Notes: generated from the letters alone by a model not told the origin. 64,000 bases of DNA from Pleurodeles waltl (GCF_031143425.1 NC_090437.1:1181322863-1181386862), one strand, 5' to 3'; shown: positions 54,479-63,974, counted from the stretch's first letter. Translations and numbers: made by a program.

Positions 54479-54684
54479 TAGATGCTCTTTGTAGTGTACT
54501 TATATATATATATAGATGCTTTTCATTGCTATTCTTATTCTACTATTGTTAATGTGCTAAATGCCTACATTTACCTGCACTTCTAGTAAAGCTAAATTGT
54601 ATTTATAATTGGTGTGTGGTCCTTCATTGAGCGTCCTTATTGACTTATACTGAATAGGTGTCAACCAGTCACCTGGATAAGACA
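53694..54684 (+). repeat. 5' LTR of ERV-L-like element
   Basis: Starts TGTGGAAGACATTGTGACGC and ends CCTGGATAAGACA just before the PBS. It contains a (TA)n expansion at 54416-54476. The TG/CA boundary is chosen from the PBS position. With no second LTR to compare, the left edge is tentative. Confidence 0.65.
54416..54476. repeat. (TA)n microsatellite inside the LTR
   Basis: About 30 TA dinucleotides in a row, with a shorter (TA)n at 54500-54513. Confidence 0.95.
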
Positions 54685-54686
54685 TT

Positions 54687-54704
54687 TGGTACCAGAAGTG
54701 GGGC
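54687..54704 (+). promoter_or_regulatory. Primer-binding site, tRNA-Leu type (ERV-L)
   Basis: TGGTACCAGAAGTGGGGC follows the LTR after two T. ERV-L elements take their L from a tRNA-Leu primer, and this sequence resembles the PBS region I know from that group. Confidence 0.6.
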
Positions 54705-54715
54705 AAAAGTCAATA

Positions 54716-56107
54716 ATGCCTCTTTGGGGATGTAAGAAAAGTGAGGCAGAGAGCGGAAGGCAACATGGGGCAGAAGCCGGATCCATTCCCGGGTGGTTAG
54801 CAACTGACCCGTTCTCTGGTGTGGCAGGACTCCTGAACCGGTGGGCAGCGCCGGTGTTATGGGAGACATTAGATGAGAAAGTGACTCCTCTCTTAGTGGA
54901 AAATGCGGTTGAGAGTGTGAAGCTAAGAGGGGCGAAGCTGGAGCTGAAAGCAGCAGGGCAAGTGGGATGGCTTTTCCTGTCTGTGCTCCGTACGGTATAC
55001 AGGAAAACATTAACACAAGATGCAGAGATAAGAAAACTGCGGGATGAGGTTGCAGCCTTACAGGAAAGGCAGTTACTTATGAAAGAGACCATAGAAAGTG
55101 CAGTGACCCGGGGTGATCAAATGGAGGCAAGGTGCACGGCATTAGCAGTACGAGTAGCAAAACAGAAGAGTAGGCAGAAGCCTAAAATGCCCTCAACTGT
55201 GCAAGTGAGGGCGCTGATACGCAAACAGAAGAGTAGGCAGAAGCCTAAAATACCCTCAACTGTACAAGTAAGGGCATTGGTACGCAAAGAAAATTGGGAA
55301 CCATATACTTGGGATGAAACAGTCTTAGATAATGATGACTGGAATTGGGAGGATGAGGTGGAAGTATGTGTAACAGAACTAGGTGGAGTTGAAAGTGGAG
55401 AACGATGTGTAGGTGAAATTGAAGGTGAAAAGGGAGTGAATGGTGGGCAAATACAGAATTCTCGTTTGGTAAGAGATTATACGCAGAGCGAGTTGTTGGA
55501 AAGAACCCGTATGTTTAGGCAGATGCCTTCAGAGCCTTTGTTTAAATGGTTGGTGAGACCGTGGGACATTGGAGCAAAAGATGCACTACAGAATCCTTTT
55601 ACGGTAGGTCCCATCACAGAAGGAGACCCGTTTGAGCTGGACATGATAGTACAGGATGATGTAGATGATGTAGTGATGTGGAGCCTATGGCAGAGGCAGG
55701 GAAAAAAGAGGGTGCCACAAGATTGGGCCTTATTGGAAATAGAACGCATAACTGATGATCGGCCGGTCACTTTAAAAACATGGGTCCCCTTACTAGGTTG
55801 GACAAGAGAAGGAGGGGTTGGCAATAAAGTAGGCAGAGCGCAGGAGTTTGCCATTGTGAAGTGGAAATGGTATCTGCAGCAGAGGGCAAAACCAGGACCA
55901 GCAGGAGTGTCGAAGTTACAAGAAGATAAGCTGGGGGCAGTGGACTTGCGGGCAATGGCCCCTGCGCCAGATCCCTCTGAAATGGAATCCTCACCATTTA
56001 AGACAGTCCCGCCTTTTGAACAACTCACCAAAGAAGAACGGCAAAATGCAAGGGTCACAGATGGTACCGCCCGGTACTACCGGTACTATCAAGGAAAAAG
56101 ACAATGA
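54716..56107 (+). CDS. gag: ERV-L-like Gag
   Basis: 463 codons from the ATG at 54716 (MPLWGCKKSE). Upstream in-frame codons back to 54686 lie in the PBS, so this ATG is the likely start. The N-terminal half is helical, with a coiled-coil-like stretch (DAEIRKLRDEVAALQERQLL, residues ~103-122). A basic 21-residue unit, KQKSRQKPKMPSTVQVRALI, is duplicated in tandem (55160-55285). An acidic linker (DNDDWNWEDE) precedes the capsid-like half (RMFRQMPSEPLFKWLVRPWD, WALLEIERITDD). Gag would form the virion core. I see no zinc knuckle. The C-terminus may be altered where the protease/RT deletion joins. Confidence 0.7.
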   Translation: MPLWGCKKSEAESGRQHGAEAGSIPGWLATDPFSGVAGLLNRWAAPVLWETLDEKVTPLLVENAVESVKLRGAKLELKAAGQVGWLFLSVLRTVYRKTLTQDAEIRKLRDEVAALQERQLLMKETIESAVTRGDQMEARCTALAVRVAKQKSRQKPKMPSTVQVRALIRKQKSRQKPKIPSTVQVRALVRKENWEPYTWDETVLDNDDWNWEDEVEVCVTELGGVESGERCVGEIEGEKGVNGGQIQNSRLVRDYTQSELLERTRMFRQMPSEPLFKWLVRPWDIGAKDALQNPFTVGPITEGDPFELDMIVQDDVDDVVMWSLWQRQGKKRVPQDWALLEIERITDDRPVTLKTWVPLLGWTREGGVGNKVGRAQEFAIVKWKWYLQQRAKPGPAGVSKLQEDKLGAVDLRAMAPAPDPSEMESSPFKTVPPFEQLTKEERQNARVTDGTARYYRYYQGKRQ

Positions 56108-56475
56108 CAAACAGTCATCTGCTGCGAGGAGGGGATAATGAATCAAGCCAGCTTGCAGAACTGCAGGGGGTAGCAGCAGTGATCGAACAAGTCCCCATCG
56201 GAGAGAAAACATTTGTGTACACTGACAATCGGGCCACTTACCAAGGACTAGTAAGCTGGGCCCGACTTGGTGCAAGGATGGATGGAAAATTAAAGGCACC
56301 CCCATTTAGGGAGGCGAGCAGCTATGGGAAGAAATGTGGGAGAAAGGGCAAAAATGTCAAATCTATGTGGGACATGTGGATACCCATTGCCCATCGGACA
56401 CCTCACTTGCATCTCTATTCGACAACACCGCAGATCAGATGGCCAAAACACGAACAGTGGTCATCAATGAGGAGG
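56108..56475 (+). pseudogene. pol: RNase H remnant fused behind gag
   Basis: A different frame from gag gives SSQLAELQGVAAVIEQV and FVYTDNRATYQGLVSWA, the conserved Glu (AELQG) and Asp (YTDN) of retroviral RNase H. The frame then changes near 56320 to QIYVGHVDTHCPSD and FDNTADQMAK, the C-terminal H and D segment. RNase H removes genomic RNA during reverse transcription. The N-terminal catalytic Asp segment and the whole RT are missing, so a deletion brought gag next to this domain. Confidence 0.75.
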
Positions 56476-57188
56476 CTGAAGCTGCTCTAGCAAACTGGGC
56501 CCATGCAACATCTGGACATCTAGGAGAGAATGGCACTTATGCATGGGTACAGCAACAACAGATTCCAGTTACTAAAGAACAGGTACAACAAGCAGTAAAA
56601 GAGTGCCCCACATGCAACCAGATAAGACAAATGCCCCTGCAAAAGAAGCCTAGCGACCATATCAGAAGAGGAACCACAGCTGCTACAGTGTGGCAATTGG
56701 ACTATATTGGGCCGCTACCAAAGGAAGGAGGAAACAACTACGTATTGACCATGGTGGACACCTACTCTGGCCTTATGTTGGGTATGCCCTGTAAGTCTGC
56801 AGACAAAAAGTCTACTTTGCAAGGGCTAAACTACCTGATAAAACATTATGGGGTACCTGATGAAATCCAAACAGATAGGGGCACACACTTTTCAGATAAA
56901 ACAGTGCAGGATTGGGCACAGGAACAGGGAATTCTGTGGATTTTACACCTTAGTTATTATCCACAAGCTGCAGGCATGATTGAGAGATATAACGGATTGT
57001 TGAAAGAACAGCTAACAAAGTTATCTGCACATCAGACTCTAAAAGGATGGAGTAGTAATTTAGACAAAGCCTTGTTCGAATTGAACAATAGACCAGTTGG
57101 GCAGCAGACTCCTTTCATTCGGATGACAGGGCATGATAAAGAAATCACCCACACAATGATTTTCTGGAAAACAGACCCTCGAGCTTGA
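56476..57188 (+). CDS. pol: ERV-L-like integrase
   Basis: The open frame (from 56334) continues through the HHCC zinc domain (HATSGHLGENGTYAWVQ, then CPTCNQI), core Asp in VWQLDYIGPLP, second Asp in IQTDRGTHFSDK, and Glu in AAGMIERYNGLLKE. The D,D-35-E order of retroviral integrases is therefore complete. A C-terminal stretch (LNNRPVGQQTPF) follows and the frame stops at TGA 57186-57188, directly before dUTPase in the same frame. The protein would join viral cDNA ends to host DNA. It is the best kept pol domain together with dUTPase. Confidence 0.85.
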
Positions 57189-57710
57189 TTACCTTTACAG
57201 GCTACTTCTGGCAGTATAGGACTGGACCTGTTTGCTCCAGAGGATGGAGAAATTCCCGAAGGACAGGTGAAAACTGTTCCATTAGGAATAGGAGTAAGAG
57301 TAACACCTGGAACATATGGTAGAATTGCCCCTCGATCCAGCCTAGCCATCAAGGGAGTGTCGGTGCTAGGGGGAGTCATAGACCCAGATTTTAGAGGAGA
57401 GGTTGAAGTAGTATTACTGAACCAAGGAGATGTTACTGTATCTTATCAAGCACATGACAGACTTGCTCAATTGATTTGTGAACAAGCATATACCCCCCAC
57501 ATTGAAGAAAGATCTGCCCCCGATAACACCCAGAGAGGTGAGGGAGGATTTGGAAGCACAGGAAGAAGAGTATGGGTGCATCATCCAGGGAAAAAGCCAG
57601 AGGCAGGAGAGATATTGAGTCAAGGGGTGGGGAGTACGTATATTGTACTTTTAAAGAACTCTAATGTACCTGTATTTGTACCTTCAGTGAGACTTACCCC
57701 ACGGTCATAA
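57189..57710 (+). CDS. dUTPase domain (ERV-L type)
   Basis: In frame with integrase after one TGA. All five trimeric dUTPase motifs are present in order: GSIGLDLFAPE (1), GRIAPRSSLA (2; Gly of RSGLA is Ser), GGVIDPDFRGEV (3), DRLAQLICE (4), GEGGFGSTG (5, about 57541-57567). The enzyme splits dUTP to dUMP and keeps uracil out of viral DNA. A C-terminal extension to 57710 (VWVHHPGKKPE.., SVRLTPRS) resembles an integrase C-terminal or G-patch-like tail but is unassigned. In ERV-L it is normally part of Pol. There is no clear ATG, so it would need readthrough. Confidence 0.9.
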   Translation, partial: LPLQATSGSIGLDLFAPEDGEIPEGQVKTVPLGIGVRVTPGTYGRIAPRSSLAIKGVSVLGGVIDPDFRGEVEVVLLNQGDVTVSYQAHDRLAQLICEQAYTPHIEERSAPDNTQRGEGGFGSTGRRVWVHHPGKKPEAGEILSQGVGSTYIVLLKNSNVPVFVPSVRLTPRS

Positions 57711-57713
57711 ACG

Positions 57714-58640
57714 ATGACATCTGCATTGATGATAGCAGAGAATGCCGTTACGGACCTTCATGTCACTTGTGCACCTCAAGCCGCTAACGTAACTGATGAC
57801 CGGGGAAATGTTTCACTTTGCAACGTGGAGGTACCTGGAGGCAAGTGGATGGCTGCCAAAGCTGTGACCTGGAAGGTAACTGGACAGCAAATCTGACATG
57901 CCAACGGACTGAACAAGGTGAAGGAGACGCCAGCAACAGTACAGGCTTTGAGTTATATGCTAAACCTGATATGTAAATATTGTGATACCAGGACACATGG
58001 CGGTTGTTACAATGAACAATAGAACACCAGCCTTCATGTTTTATGTAACCGAAAGACGCATGGTTAACAACTTAAGCAACGTTTCTATAGTGCGATATAG
58101 AATAGGATGTAAGCAAGTTCTGCATGCAAGCATAATTAATCGTATTGTGTTACAGATAAATATTGCCAAGGGGAATGTCTCAAAGTATGGTCCATTATGT
58201 GCACCATGGATACCACAGTTATGGCCCTTGCCAAAGTTACGCAATAGAAGTGATCTAGGGTCCTTGATAGCTGGGGCCACCGGAATCGGGGTAGGAGCCC
58301 TGAATTCTTTTGATGTTGAAGCCATTAGGAATAAGCTATCTTCTACGGGATATAGTACAGGAGAGGCCATAAAAGTAATTTCTCAATGGGGGCCCACACA
58401 CTCACAAGAAGTATGGAAAGTCCTGCGTGGGTTGTATCGCGATTGGCAATGGCATAATTTCACTTATGAACAATTCAAAAAAAAAAAAAAAGATTTTAAA
58501 ACCGACAAGCAGCGTCCAAGGGCATCCAGTGCATACTATGGCAAAGCATTGTTAATCTACAGTATTGTCAACACCGGAGCAGTGCGCGTGCTGTTGGCGA
58601 CAGAAATGCAGAGACCCAGCAATCTCAAAACAAAGTAGTT
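57714..58640 (+). pseudogene. Env-like region, surface remnant and fusion-peptide-bearing TM
   Basis: After dUTPase, a 60-codon frame (57714-57896; NVTDDRGNVSLCN) and a longer frame (57982-58638, first ATG 57997) follow. The latter has N-glycosylation-like sites (NNRT, NLSN), then CAPWIPQLWPLPKLRNRS and GSLIAGATGIGVGALNSF, a basic cleavage-like site followed by a Gly/Ala-rich hydrophobic stretch. That layout is typical of the SU/TM boundary and fusion peptide of retroviral Env. A 15-A run at 58479 and stops between the frames break it. No membrane anchor is certain. Most ERV-L lack env, so this call is tentative. Confidence 0.45.
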
Positions 58641-59084
58641 TATGCATTGTGCTGATATGTTGTGGTTTAGCCTTTTGCATTGCAGAGTTCGATCCTGAGA
58701 ACTTATTTTTATTATGCTTGCAAGTGCTGTTCCTTTGCAATGTATTGCTGCAGGTTTTCAGAGTGTGTTGGGGTGTGGCCCCTTTCCGGGGCCTTCCGGG
58801 GACTTTCCCTGCAGCGTGCCTGGGCTTGGTTCTGGGCTGGGCCAAGACTCTGTGGGGGGGGGGGGCGGCCCTGCTCCCGGTGCTCGTTGTTCAGAGGTCC
58901 CGGTGCAGAGCAGCAGCTTCTTCTCGAGCTCCTGTCCCTGCGGCCTATTTGGATCTTCCAGTCTTCTGCCCTTAATCCTTCATTGGTGATCATTGTTCCA
59001 GGCGGTAAGATGGTTGTTGCACTGTCCGGACACCGTTATTGAGAATTTTCATATTCTTGATTTAATTCTTAAATGAGTAACAGA
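58641..59084. other. GC-rich block, possible LTR start of the next element
   Basis: Contains G13 (58854-58866) and overlapping GC-rich frames on both strands without motifs. It may be the U3 part of a Sushi-type LTR or an unrelated repeat. Confidence 0.3.
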
Positions 59085-59725
59085 TTACTTGCGCGCTACC
59101 ATTTCTTGACATTTATATGGTAGTTTACAAATAGACAAGACGCGCGATTTGTTTCATAAATGTTTGACTTTGTTATTCATTGCGTGCTACCATTTCTTGA
59201 CATTGGCATGGTGGCTTAAGAATCGGCAAGACACGCAATTCGTTTTATGGTGTTTAAACATTGTTGTCCATTGAGCGCTACTATTTCTTGACATTTAGAT
59301 GATGTTTAATGAATTGGTAAGAGGCGCAACTTGTTTCATGAGGATTTAACTTTGTTGTTCATTGCGTGCTACCATTTCTTGACATTTACATGGTGGCTTA
59401 AGAATCGGCAAAAGAAGCGCGATTCGTTTCATTGCACTTTGATCTTGTTATTTATTGTGAGCTGTTATTTCTTGACATTTACATTGTGTTTTACGAATCG
59501 GCAAGATGCGCAATTCGATTAATGATGATTTGACTTTGATATTCATTGCATGCTATCATTTCTTGGTATTTTACATGGTAACACTCGAATCGGCAAGACG
59601 TATGATTCTCTCCTCAAGTTTATTTCATGTTGTTTATTGTATGCCACTATTCTAAGATATTTATTATGTAATATTCCAGTTGACAAGTTATGTGATTTGT
59701 TTCCTGAATCCATATTGTGTTATTC
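59085..59725. repeat. 91-bp tandem repeat, seven units
   Basis: The unit core CGTGCTACCATTTCTTGACA recurs near 59103, 59192, 59284, 59375, 59468, 59559 and 59650, a spacing of 89-93 bp. Each unit also has a 'gaatcggcaagacgcgcaat' segment. Similarity decays towards the right. It lies upstream of the Sushi-type gag, where LTR enhancer repeats would be. Confidence 0.85.
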
Positions 59726-59735
59726 ATGGTGCTTA

Positions 59736-59736
59736 C

Positions 59737-59770
<34 letters not shown>

Positions 59771-59776
59771 TATATC
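59736..59776. repeat. (TA)n microsatellite
   Basis: TA dinucleotides with one TGTA interruption. Confidence 0.95.
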
Positions 59777-60337
59777 TGCAATATGCGCAATTTGTGTTGA
59801 AACATTTTAAGAGTACAGAGAAGGCCAGAGTTTCTAGATGCAATATTGTATGGTCCTAGTATACATTCTCAAAACAGGATTTATATGACTGGTTTAAAAT
59901 TTAGTCAGAATGTTTTTCTGATTCTCATGTAAAGGAAAATACTTGAATAAGAAAGTTTTCATTTAATTCATCTTGATTCCCCTACAGGTATCCGGCCATC
60001 TTAAAACTTAGTAATTTTAAACTTAACTCTTATATTGTTCACGTTTTCAGACTGACTAGGCTTAGAATCATAGTCTAATATTGATTTCAGGAGATATAAT
60101 TTTCATATTGTGTGTTCTAACCTTTTTCTTACTACAGGTCTCCTTCCCAGCTGTTCCCTTCCTAATTCCCTCTTCCCCTCTTGAACTCTCTCAGTCTCTG
60201 TGATTTATCTATCAGAGTCTTGGAGCTGTTCAATGGTGGACGTGTTGGGAACGTGCACAGACCCCGAGGATCTGGTGACTCTGACAGAATAGTGAGCCCA
60301 CGAATTAATGTCCTCCTGGCTTGTGTATGTTCTCAGC
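59777..60337 (+). other. Leader / LTR-end region of Sushi-type element
   Basis: Non-coding. 'ctactacaggtctccttccc' (60132), a pyrimidine-rich stretch and 'gatctggtgactctgacag' (60271) precede the gag ATG. The latter may hold the PBS, but I cannot place the LTR end. Confidence 0.35.
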
Positions 60338-61328
60338 ATGGCCACAGTAGACGAGTTAGTCAAGGCTATCACCCAGCTCCAAGGAGAGGTGGTATCATCC
60401 AAAGAATTGACAACTAGCTTAGCAAAGAGAGTGAGTCAGTTGCAAGATAAGGTAGAGAAGAAGGAACAAAGTCCCACAGGTGTGTCTTGGCCAGTTACTT
60501 CTTCTCAAGCATCTGGAAGTAATCTGATTTCCCTAAATGTTCCTTCTGCAATTCCTTTAGCTCCCCCAGAATGTTTCTTAGGTGACCCTTTGAAAGCACA
60601 ATCTTTCCTGGTTCAAGTGGAACTACACTTCACCTGCAGACCAAATACTTTCCCCGATGCCCAGTCCAAAGTAGCTTTCTTGTTATCATATCTGTCTGGG
60701 GATGCAGCTACTTGGGCAATTCCTCTTGTGCGTAAAAATAGTCCCTTGTTGTACAACTGGAGAAATTTTGTTCGTGAATTTGAGAGAGTTTTTGATTGTA
60801 GAACTGTAACATAGTCAGCAGATCGTGAATTATTAGATTTACGCCAAGGGAATCAAGACCTAGTGTTGTATTTAGCCAACTTTAACCGGCTGGTTGCTGA
60901 GACATCCTGGCCTGAAGAAAAGCAAGTGGCCTCCTTTTCAAAGGCCTCAAAGAGGAACTAAAAGATATCTTAGCGCAAATCGACCCACAACCTACAGACT
61001 GTCAAGAATTAACAAATCTTGTCTTGAGACTTGATCATCGTTTAGCAGAACGTAAAGGAACGCGCAAAAAGATTGAAAAATATTCATGGCGCGTTCATGA
61101 TAACAGAGACTCAAGAACTCTGAAAGAAAGAACGCCGAACCAATGGAAATTGGAACCATCAGAAGACCTTTGACCGAAGATGAAAAGGACCTATGCAGAA
61201 AAAATGGACAATGTCTTTATTGTGGGCGAAAAGGTCATTTTGCCAAAAATTGTCCAATCAAATCAAAGAACAAGCAAGGTCCAGTTCAGAAGGTCGCAGC
61301 CAAAGCACCAGTCGAGTTGGAAAACTAA
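60338..61328 (+). pseudogene. gag: Sushi-type Gag with CCHC knuckle
   Basis: ATG at 60338 (MATVDELVKAITQLQGEVV), an N-terminal coiled coil (SLAKRVSQLQDKVEKKE), then the capsid (APPECFLGDPLKAQSFLVQV, VAFLLSYLSGDAATWAIPLV, NFVREFERVFD). A TAG at 60812-60814 interrupts it; the same frame continues ADRELLDLRQGNQDLVLYLA. A frameshift near 60940 leads to TDCQELTNLVLRLDHRLAER and, in a further frame, CLYCGRKGHFAKNC (about 61223-61264). The order and the capsid pattern match Ty3/Gypsy Sushi-like Gag, which assembles particles. Confidence 0.8.
61319..61325 (+). promoter_or_regulatory. Possible -1 ribosomal frameshift site
   Basis: GGAAAAC lies directly before the gag stop TAA (61326). Protease continues in the -1 frame. 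Sushi-type elements and PEG10 use -1 frameshifting at G GGA AAC; this heptamer is a near match, not a canonical one. Confidence 0.35.
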
Positions 61329-61329
61329 A

Positions 61330-61747
61330 ACACCCAAGATGCAGAGAAGGGTTGCTCTTGGGTGTCACCGTGGACCCTTCACAATCTAGACATCTTAAAC
61401 TGGAAATAAAAGTTCAGGTCAAGAAAAAGATCTATTTCAAGAAGGCTCTAGTCGATTCTGGGGCTAGTGGGAACTTTGTTGATGTCCAATTGGTTCGTGC
61501 ATGGGGGATCCCATGTATTGAAAAGAAGACCCCAGAAATCATCCAGGCAGTCGATGGAAAACTCTTGACTGGAGGTCCGGTAACTCTTCAGACTATCCCC
61601 TTGTCAATGATTTGTGAAGATAAGAATCAAAGAAAGAAACATAAAGAGAAAATCATCCTTGACGTGATCCATGCTCCCCAATATGGGATTATCCTCGGCT
61701 TGCCATGGTTAACTCATCAAAATCCGGAGATCAGTTGGGCAGAATGA
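61330..61747 (+). pseudogene. pol: Aspartic protease (Sushi-type)
   Basis: The frame contains LKLEIKVQVKKKIYFKKALV, DSGASGNFVD (active site D-S-G), then VTLQTIPLSMI and GIILGLPWLTHQNPEISW, the flap-to-C-terminal 'GlpWL' box typical of Ty3/Gypsy proteases. It ends at TGA 61745-61747, after which RT coding continues in the same frame. It would process Gag-Pol. Confidence 0.8.
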
Positions 61748-61753
61748 AAAATT

Positions 61754-63240
61754 GTGTTCTCATCTGCGCTATGTAACGAACAATGTCTCCAAAAGATTCA
61801 AGTACCAAAAGTTTGCAACTCTTACATAGCTACTGCCGCGGAGAAAGAACTTCAGCTGCCCAAACAATATTCATCTTACAAAGATGTATTTGATGAGAAA
61901 GGAGCAGAGACTCTAACTCCTCATAGATCCTATGACTGTCGAATTGATATAGCCCCAGGTGCGATACTTCCCAACTGTCGTGTATATGCCCTGTCAGAAC
62001 ATGAAAATCAACATTTACGTAAATACCTAGATCAATGTTTGGAGAATGGCTTCATTCGCCCCTCTAAGTCTCCTGCAGGTTCGCCTTTGTTTTTTGTTCC
62101 AAAAGCTAATGGAGAACTTTGAACTTGCATCGACTATAGGTGTTTGAACAAAGTCACCATCAAGAATAAATATCCTTTACCCCTAATTCCGGTCTTATTG
62201 GAACAAGTAAAGAGAGCAAAAATCTACACGAAGCTTGACCTTCGAGGTGCTTCTCATTTGGTCAGAATGAGAGAGGGTGACAAATGGAAAACAGCGTTTA
62301 AGACAAGATATGGCCTTTTTTAATACACTGTCATGCCTTTTGGTCTGTGTAATGCTCCGGCAGCATTTACATTTTTCTTGAATGACGTTCTTAGAGAGTA
62401 CCTCGACATATTTGCCACAGTGTACATCGATGACATTTTGATCTACTCAGACAATGAAAATGAACATGTCCAATATGTCAAGAAAATTCTTGCTGCCCTT
62501 CGAAAACATCATTTATATTGTAAACTAACCAAGTGTGAGTTTCATGTTACCACAGTTGATTTGTTAGAGGTTATTCTTACCCCTCAAGGTATGGTGATGA
62601 CAGAAAAGAAAGTAAAAGCCGTATCTGATTGGCCCACCCCAAAGACTGTTTGTGATGTACAATGTTTCCTGGGGTTTGCAAATTTTTACCGGAGGTTCAT
62701 AAATCATTTCTCCCAGACAGTGGCTCCAATCACTAAGCTACTAAGAAAGAAAGAAAAGCTTGTATGGTCCCCAGAAGCTGATCAAGCCTTCTCGACTTTG
62801 AAGGAAGCTTTCTCCACTGCCCCAGTCTTGACCCATCCTGATGTGAATCAACCTTTCATAGTGGAAGCTGATGCTTCAGATGTAGCAATAGGAGCCGTCT
62901 TATCACAACGAAATAAAGACACTGGTCAACTTCATCCTGTAGCTTATATGTCTTGGAAGTTGAACGAAGCTGAACAGAACTATGTCATTGCTGAAAAAGA
63001 GCTTCTGGCAATTCGTGACGCCTTTAAAGAATGGAGACATCATTTGTTGGGTGCCAAATACACTGTCACAGTATATACTGATCATCGTAATCTTCAATTC
63101 ATGAGTTCCGCCAGACTTTTGACCCCTCGGCAATTACGCTGGATGCTTTTTTTTGCCAAATTTTATTTTGTAGTAAACTTCTGGCCTGGTAAAGATAATT
63201 GCAAGGCTGACGCCTTGTCCCGTCAAGAGTCTACCACGTT
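61754..63240 (+). pseudogene. pol: Reverse transcriptase-RNase H (Sushi-type)
   Basis: Same frame as protease, stops at 62120 (TGA) and 62322 (TAA). [77 protein letters not shown] (Asp 1), MPFGLCNAPAAFTFFLND, then YIDD at 62423-62434, FLGFANFYRRFI. RNase H: FIVEADASDVAIGAVLSQ (Asp), EKELLAIRDAF (Glu), TDHRNLQFM (Asp), then NCKADALSRQ. All catalytic acidic residues I can place are kept, so only the stops kill it. Confidence 0.88.
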
Positions 63241-63974
63241 GCCTGCATTTCAAGCCTCCAGAGCTATCATTGCTCCTGACAAGGTTCTATGTATCATAAA
63301 AACTGAAGATTTCTTTGAAGAAATTTGCAACTCTTTTACTGTTGAAAAATGGCAAACATGGGCCCAAGCAGATCCCAAAAGGTCAGTCAATCAAGGTTTA
63401 CCCTTTCATGACGCTCGTTTGTTCGTACCCACTACCTAAACTTTGCAAGATAGTGTTTCATTGGTTGCATGTTATACCTACGGCAGGTCACCCAGGTGCT
63501 CCTAAAACTCTTGAACTGATCCAACGCTATTTTTGGTGGCCTACCCTAACAAAAGATGTAAAAACAATGGTAAACAACTGTGAAGTTTGTGCTCGCATTA
63601 AAACAAGTCATTCAAAACCAAAAGGGTTGTTACATCCACTTCCAACCCAAAGTCGTCCATGGGAGCACATTTCTTTAGAATTTATTACCGGTCTGCCAGT
63701 GGTTCAACAGCATTCAGTAATTCTGGTGGTAGTAGTTAGTCTCACGAAATATGGACATTTCATCGCCTGTAAAAAATTTCCCACTTCTAGTGAATTGGCA
63801 ACTATTTTACTGAACAGAGTGGTTCGTTATCATGGACTGCCAAAGGTTATCCTCTCCGATCGGGGTCACAATTTTCTGCCAATTTCTGGAAGACATGGTG
63901 TAAAACACTCCAAGTGACATCTACGCTATCTACTAGTCACCATCCTCAAACAGATGGTCAAACGGAGAGACTAA
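63241..63974 (+). pseudogene. pol: Integrase (Sushi-type), cut by MITE
   Basis: The pol frame ends at 63439 after a frameshift near 63415; integrase continues in the frame 63430-63917. Zinc domain: PTAGHPGAPKTLELIQRYFW with CEVCARIKTSH; core first Asp position 'WEHISLEFITGLP' shows Glu where Asp is expected, and the second Asp is in VILSDRGHNF (about 63853). After another shift near 63870, 'HHPQTDGQTERL' runs to 63974. There the GGGGGTCATT MITE begins, so the region after it is not visible in this window. Confidence 0.8.

Larger units (their letters stand above)
53694..58640 (+). mobile_element. ERV-L-like endogenous retrovirus, internally deleted
   Basis: Order: 991-bp LTR, PBS, gag, RNase H, integrase, dUTPase, env-like frame. 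A dUTPase downstream of integrase is the known hallmark of ERV-L (class III, spuma-related) retroviruses, and the PBS TGGTACCAGAAGTGGGG fits that group. Protease and RT are missing: gag stops at 56107 and the RNase H frame starts there. No 3' LTR was found by eye before the next element, so the 3' end is lost or too diverged. Breaks (the deletion, frame changes and in-frame stops) make the copy defective. Confidence 0.85.
60338..63974 (+). mobile_element. Sushi-type Ty3/Gypsy retrotransposon, gag-pol nearly complete
   Basis: Gag with one CCHC knuckle, protease, RT, RNase H and integrase in the standard Ty3/Gypsy order. The gag and pol frames overlap with pol in -1. The gag style ('PPECFLGDP', 'LYCGRKGHFAKNCP') resembles the Sushi-ichi lineage, from which mammalian PEG10/RTL genes derive. 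Damage seen: one stop and one frameshift in gag, three in-frame stops in pol, one frameshift at about 63415 and one at about 63870. The integrase is cut at 63975 by a MITE. Confidence 0.85.

Noticed and set aside
58565..59042. Several GC-rich frames after the env-like region
   Set aside because: All frames on both strands are open through the same G-rich stretch; no membrane or Env motif that I can defend.
59085..59725. CRISPR-like spacing of repeats
   Set aside because: Units are contiguous 91-bp tandem copies without unique spacers, in vertebrate-type DNA.
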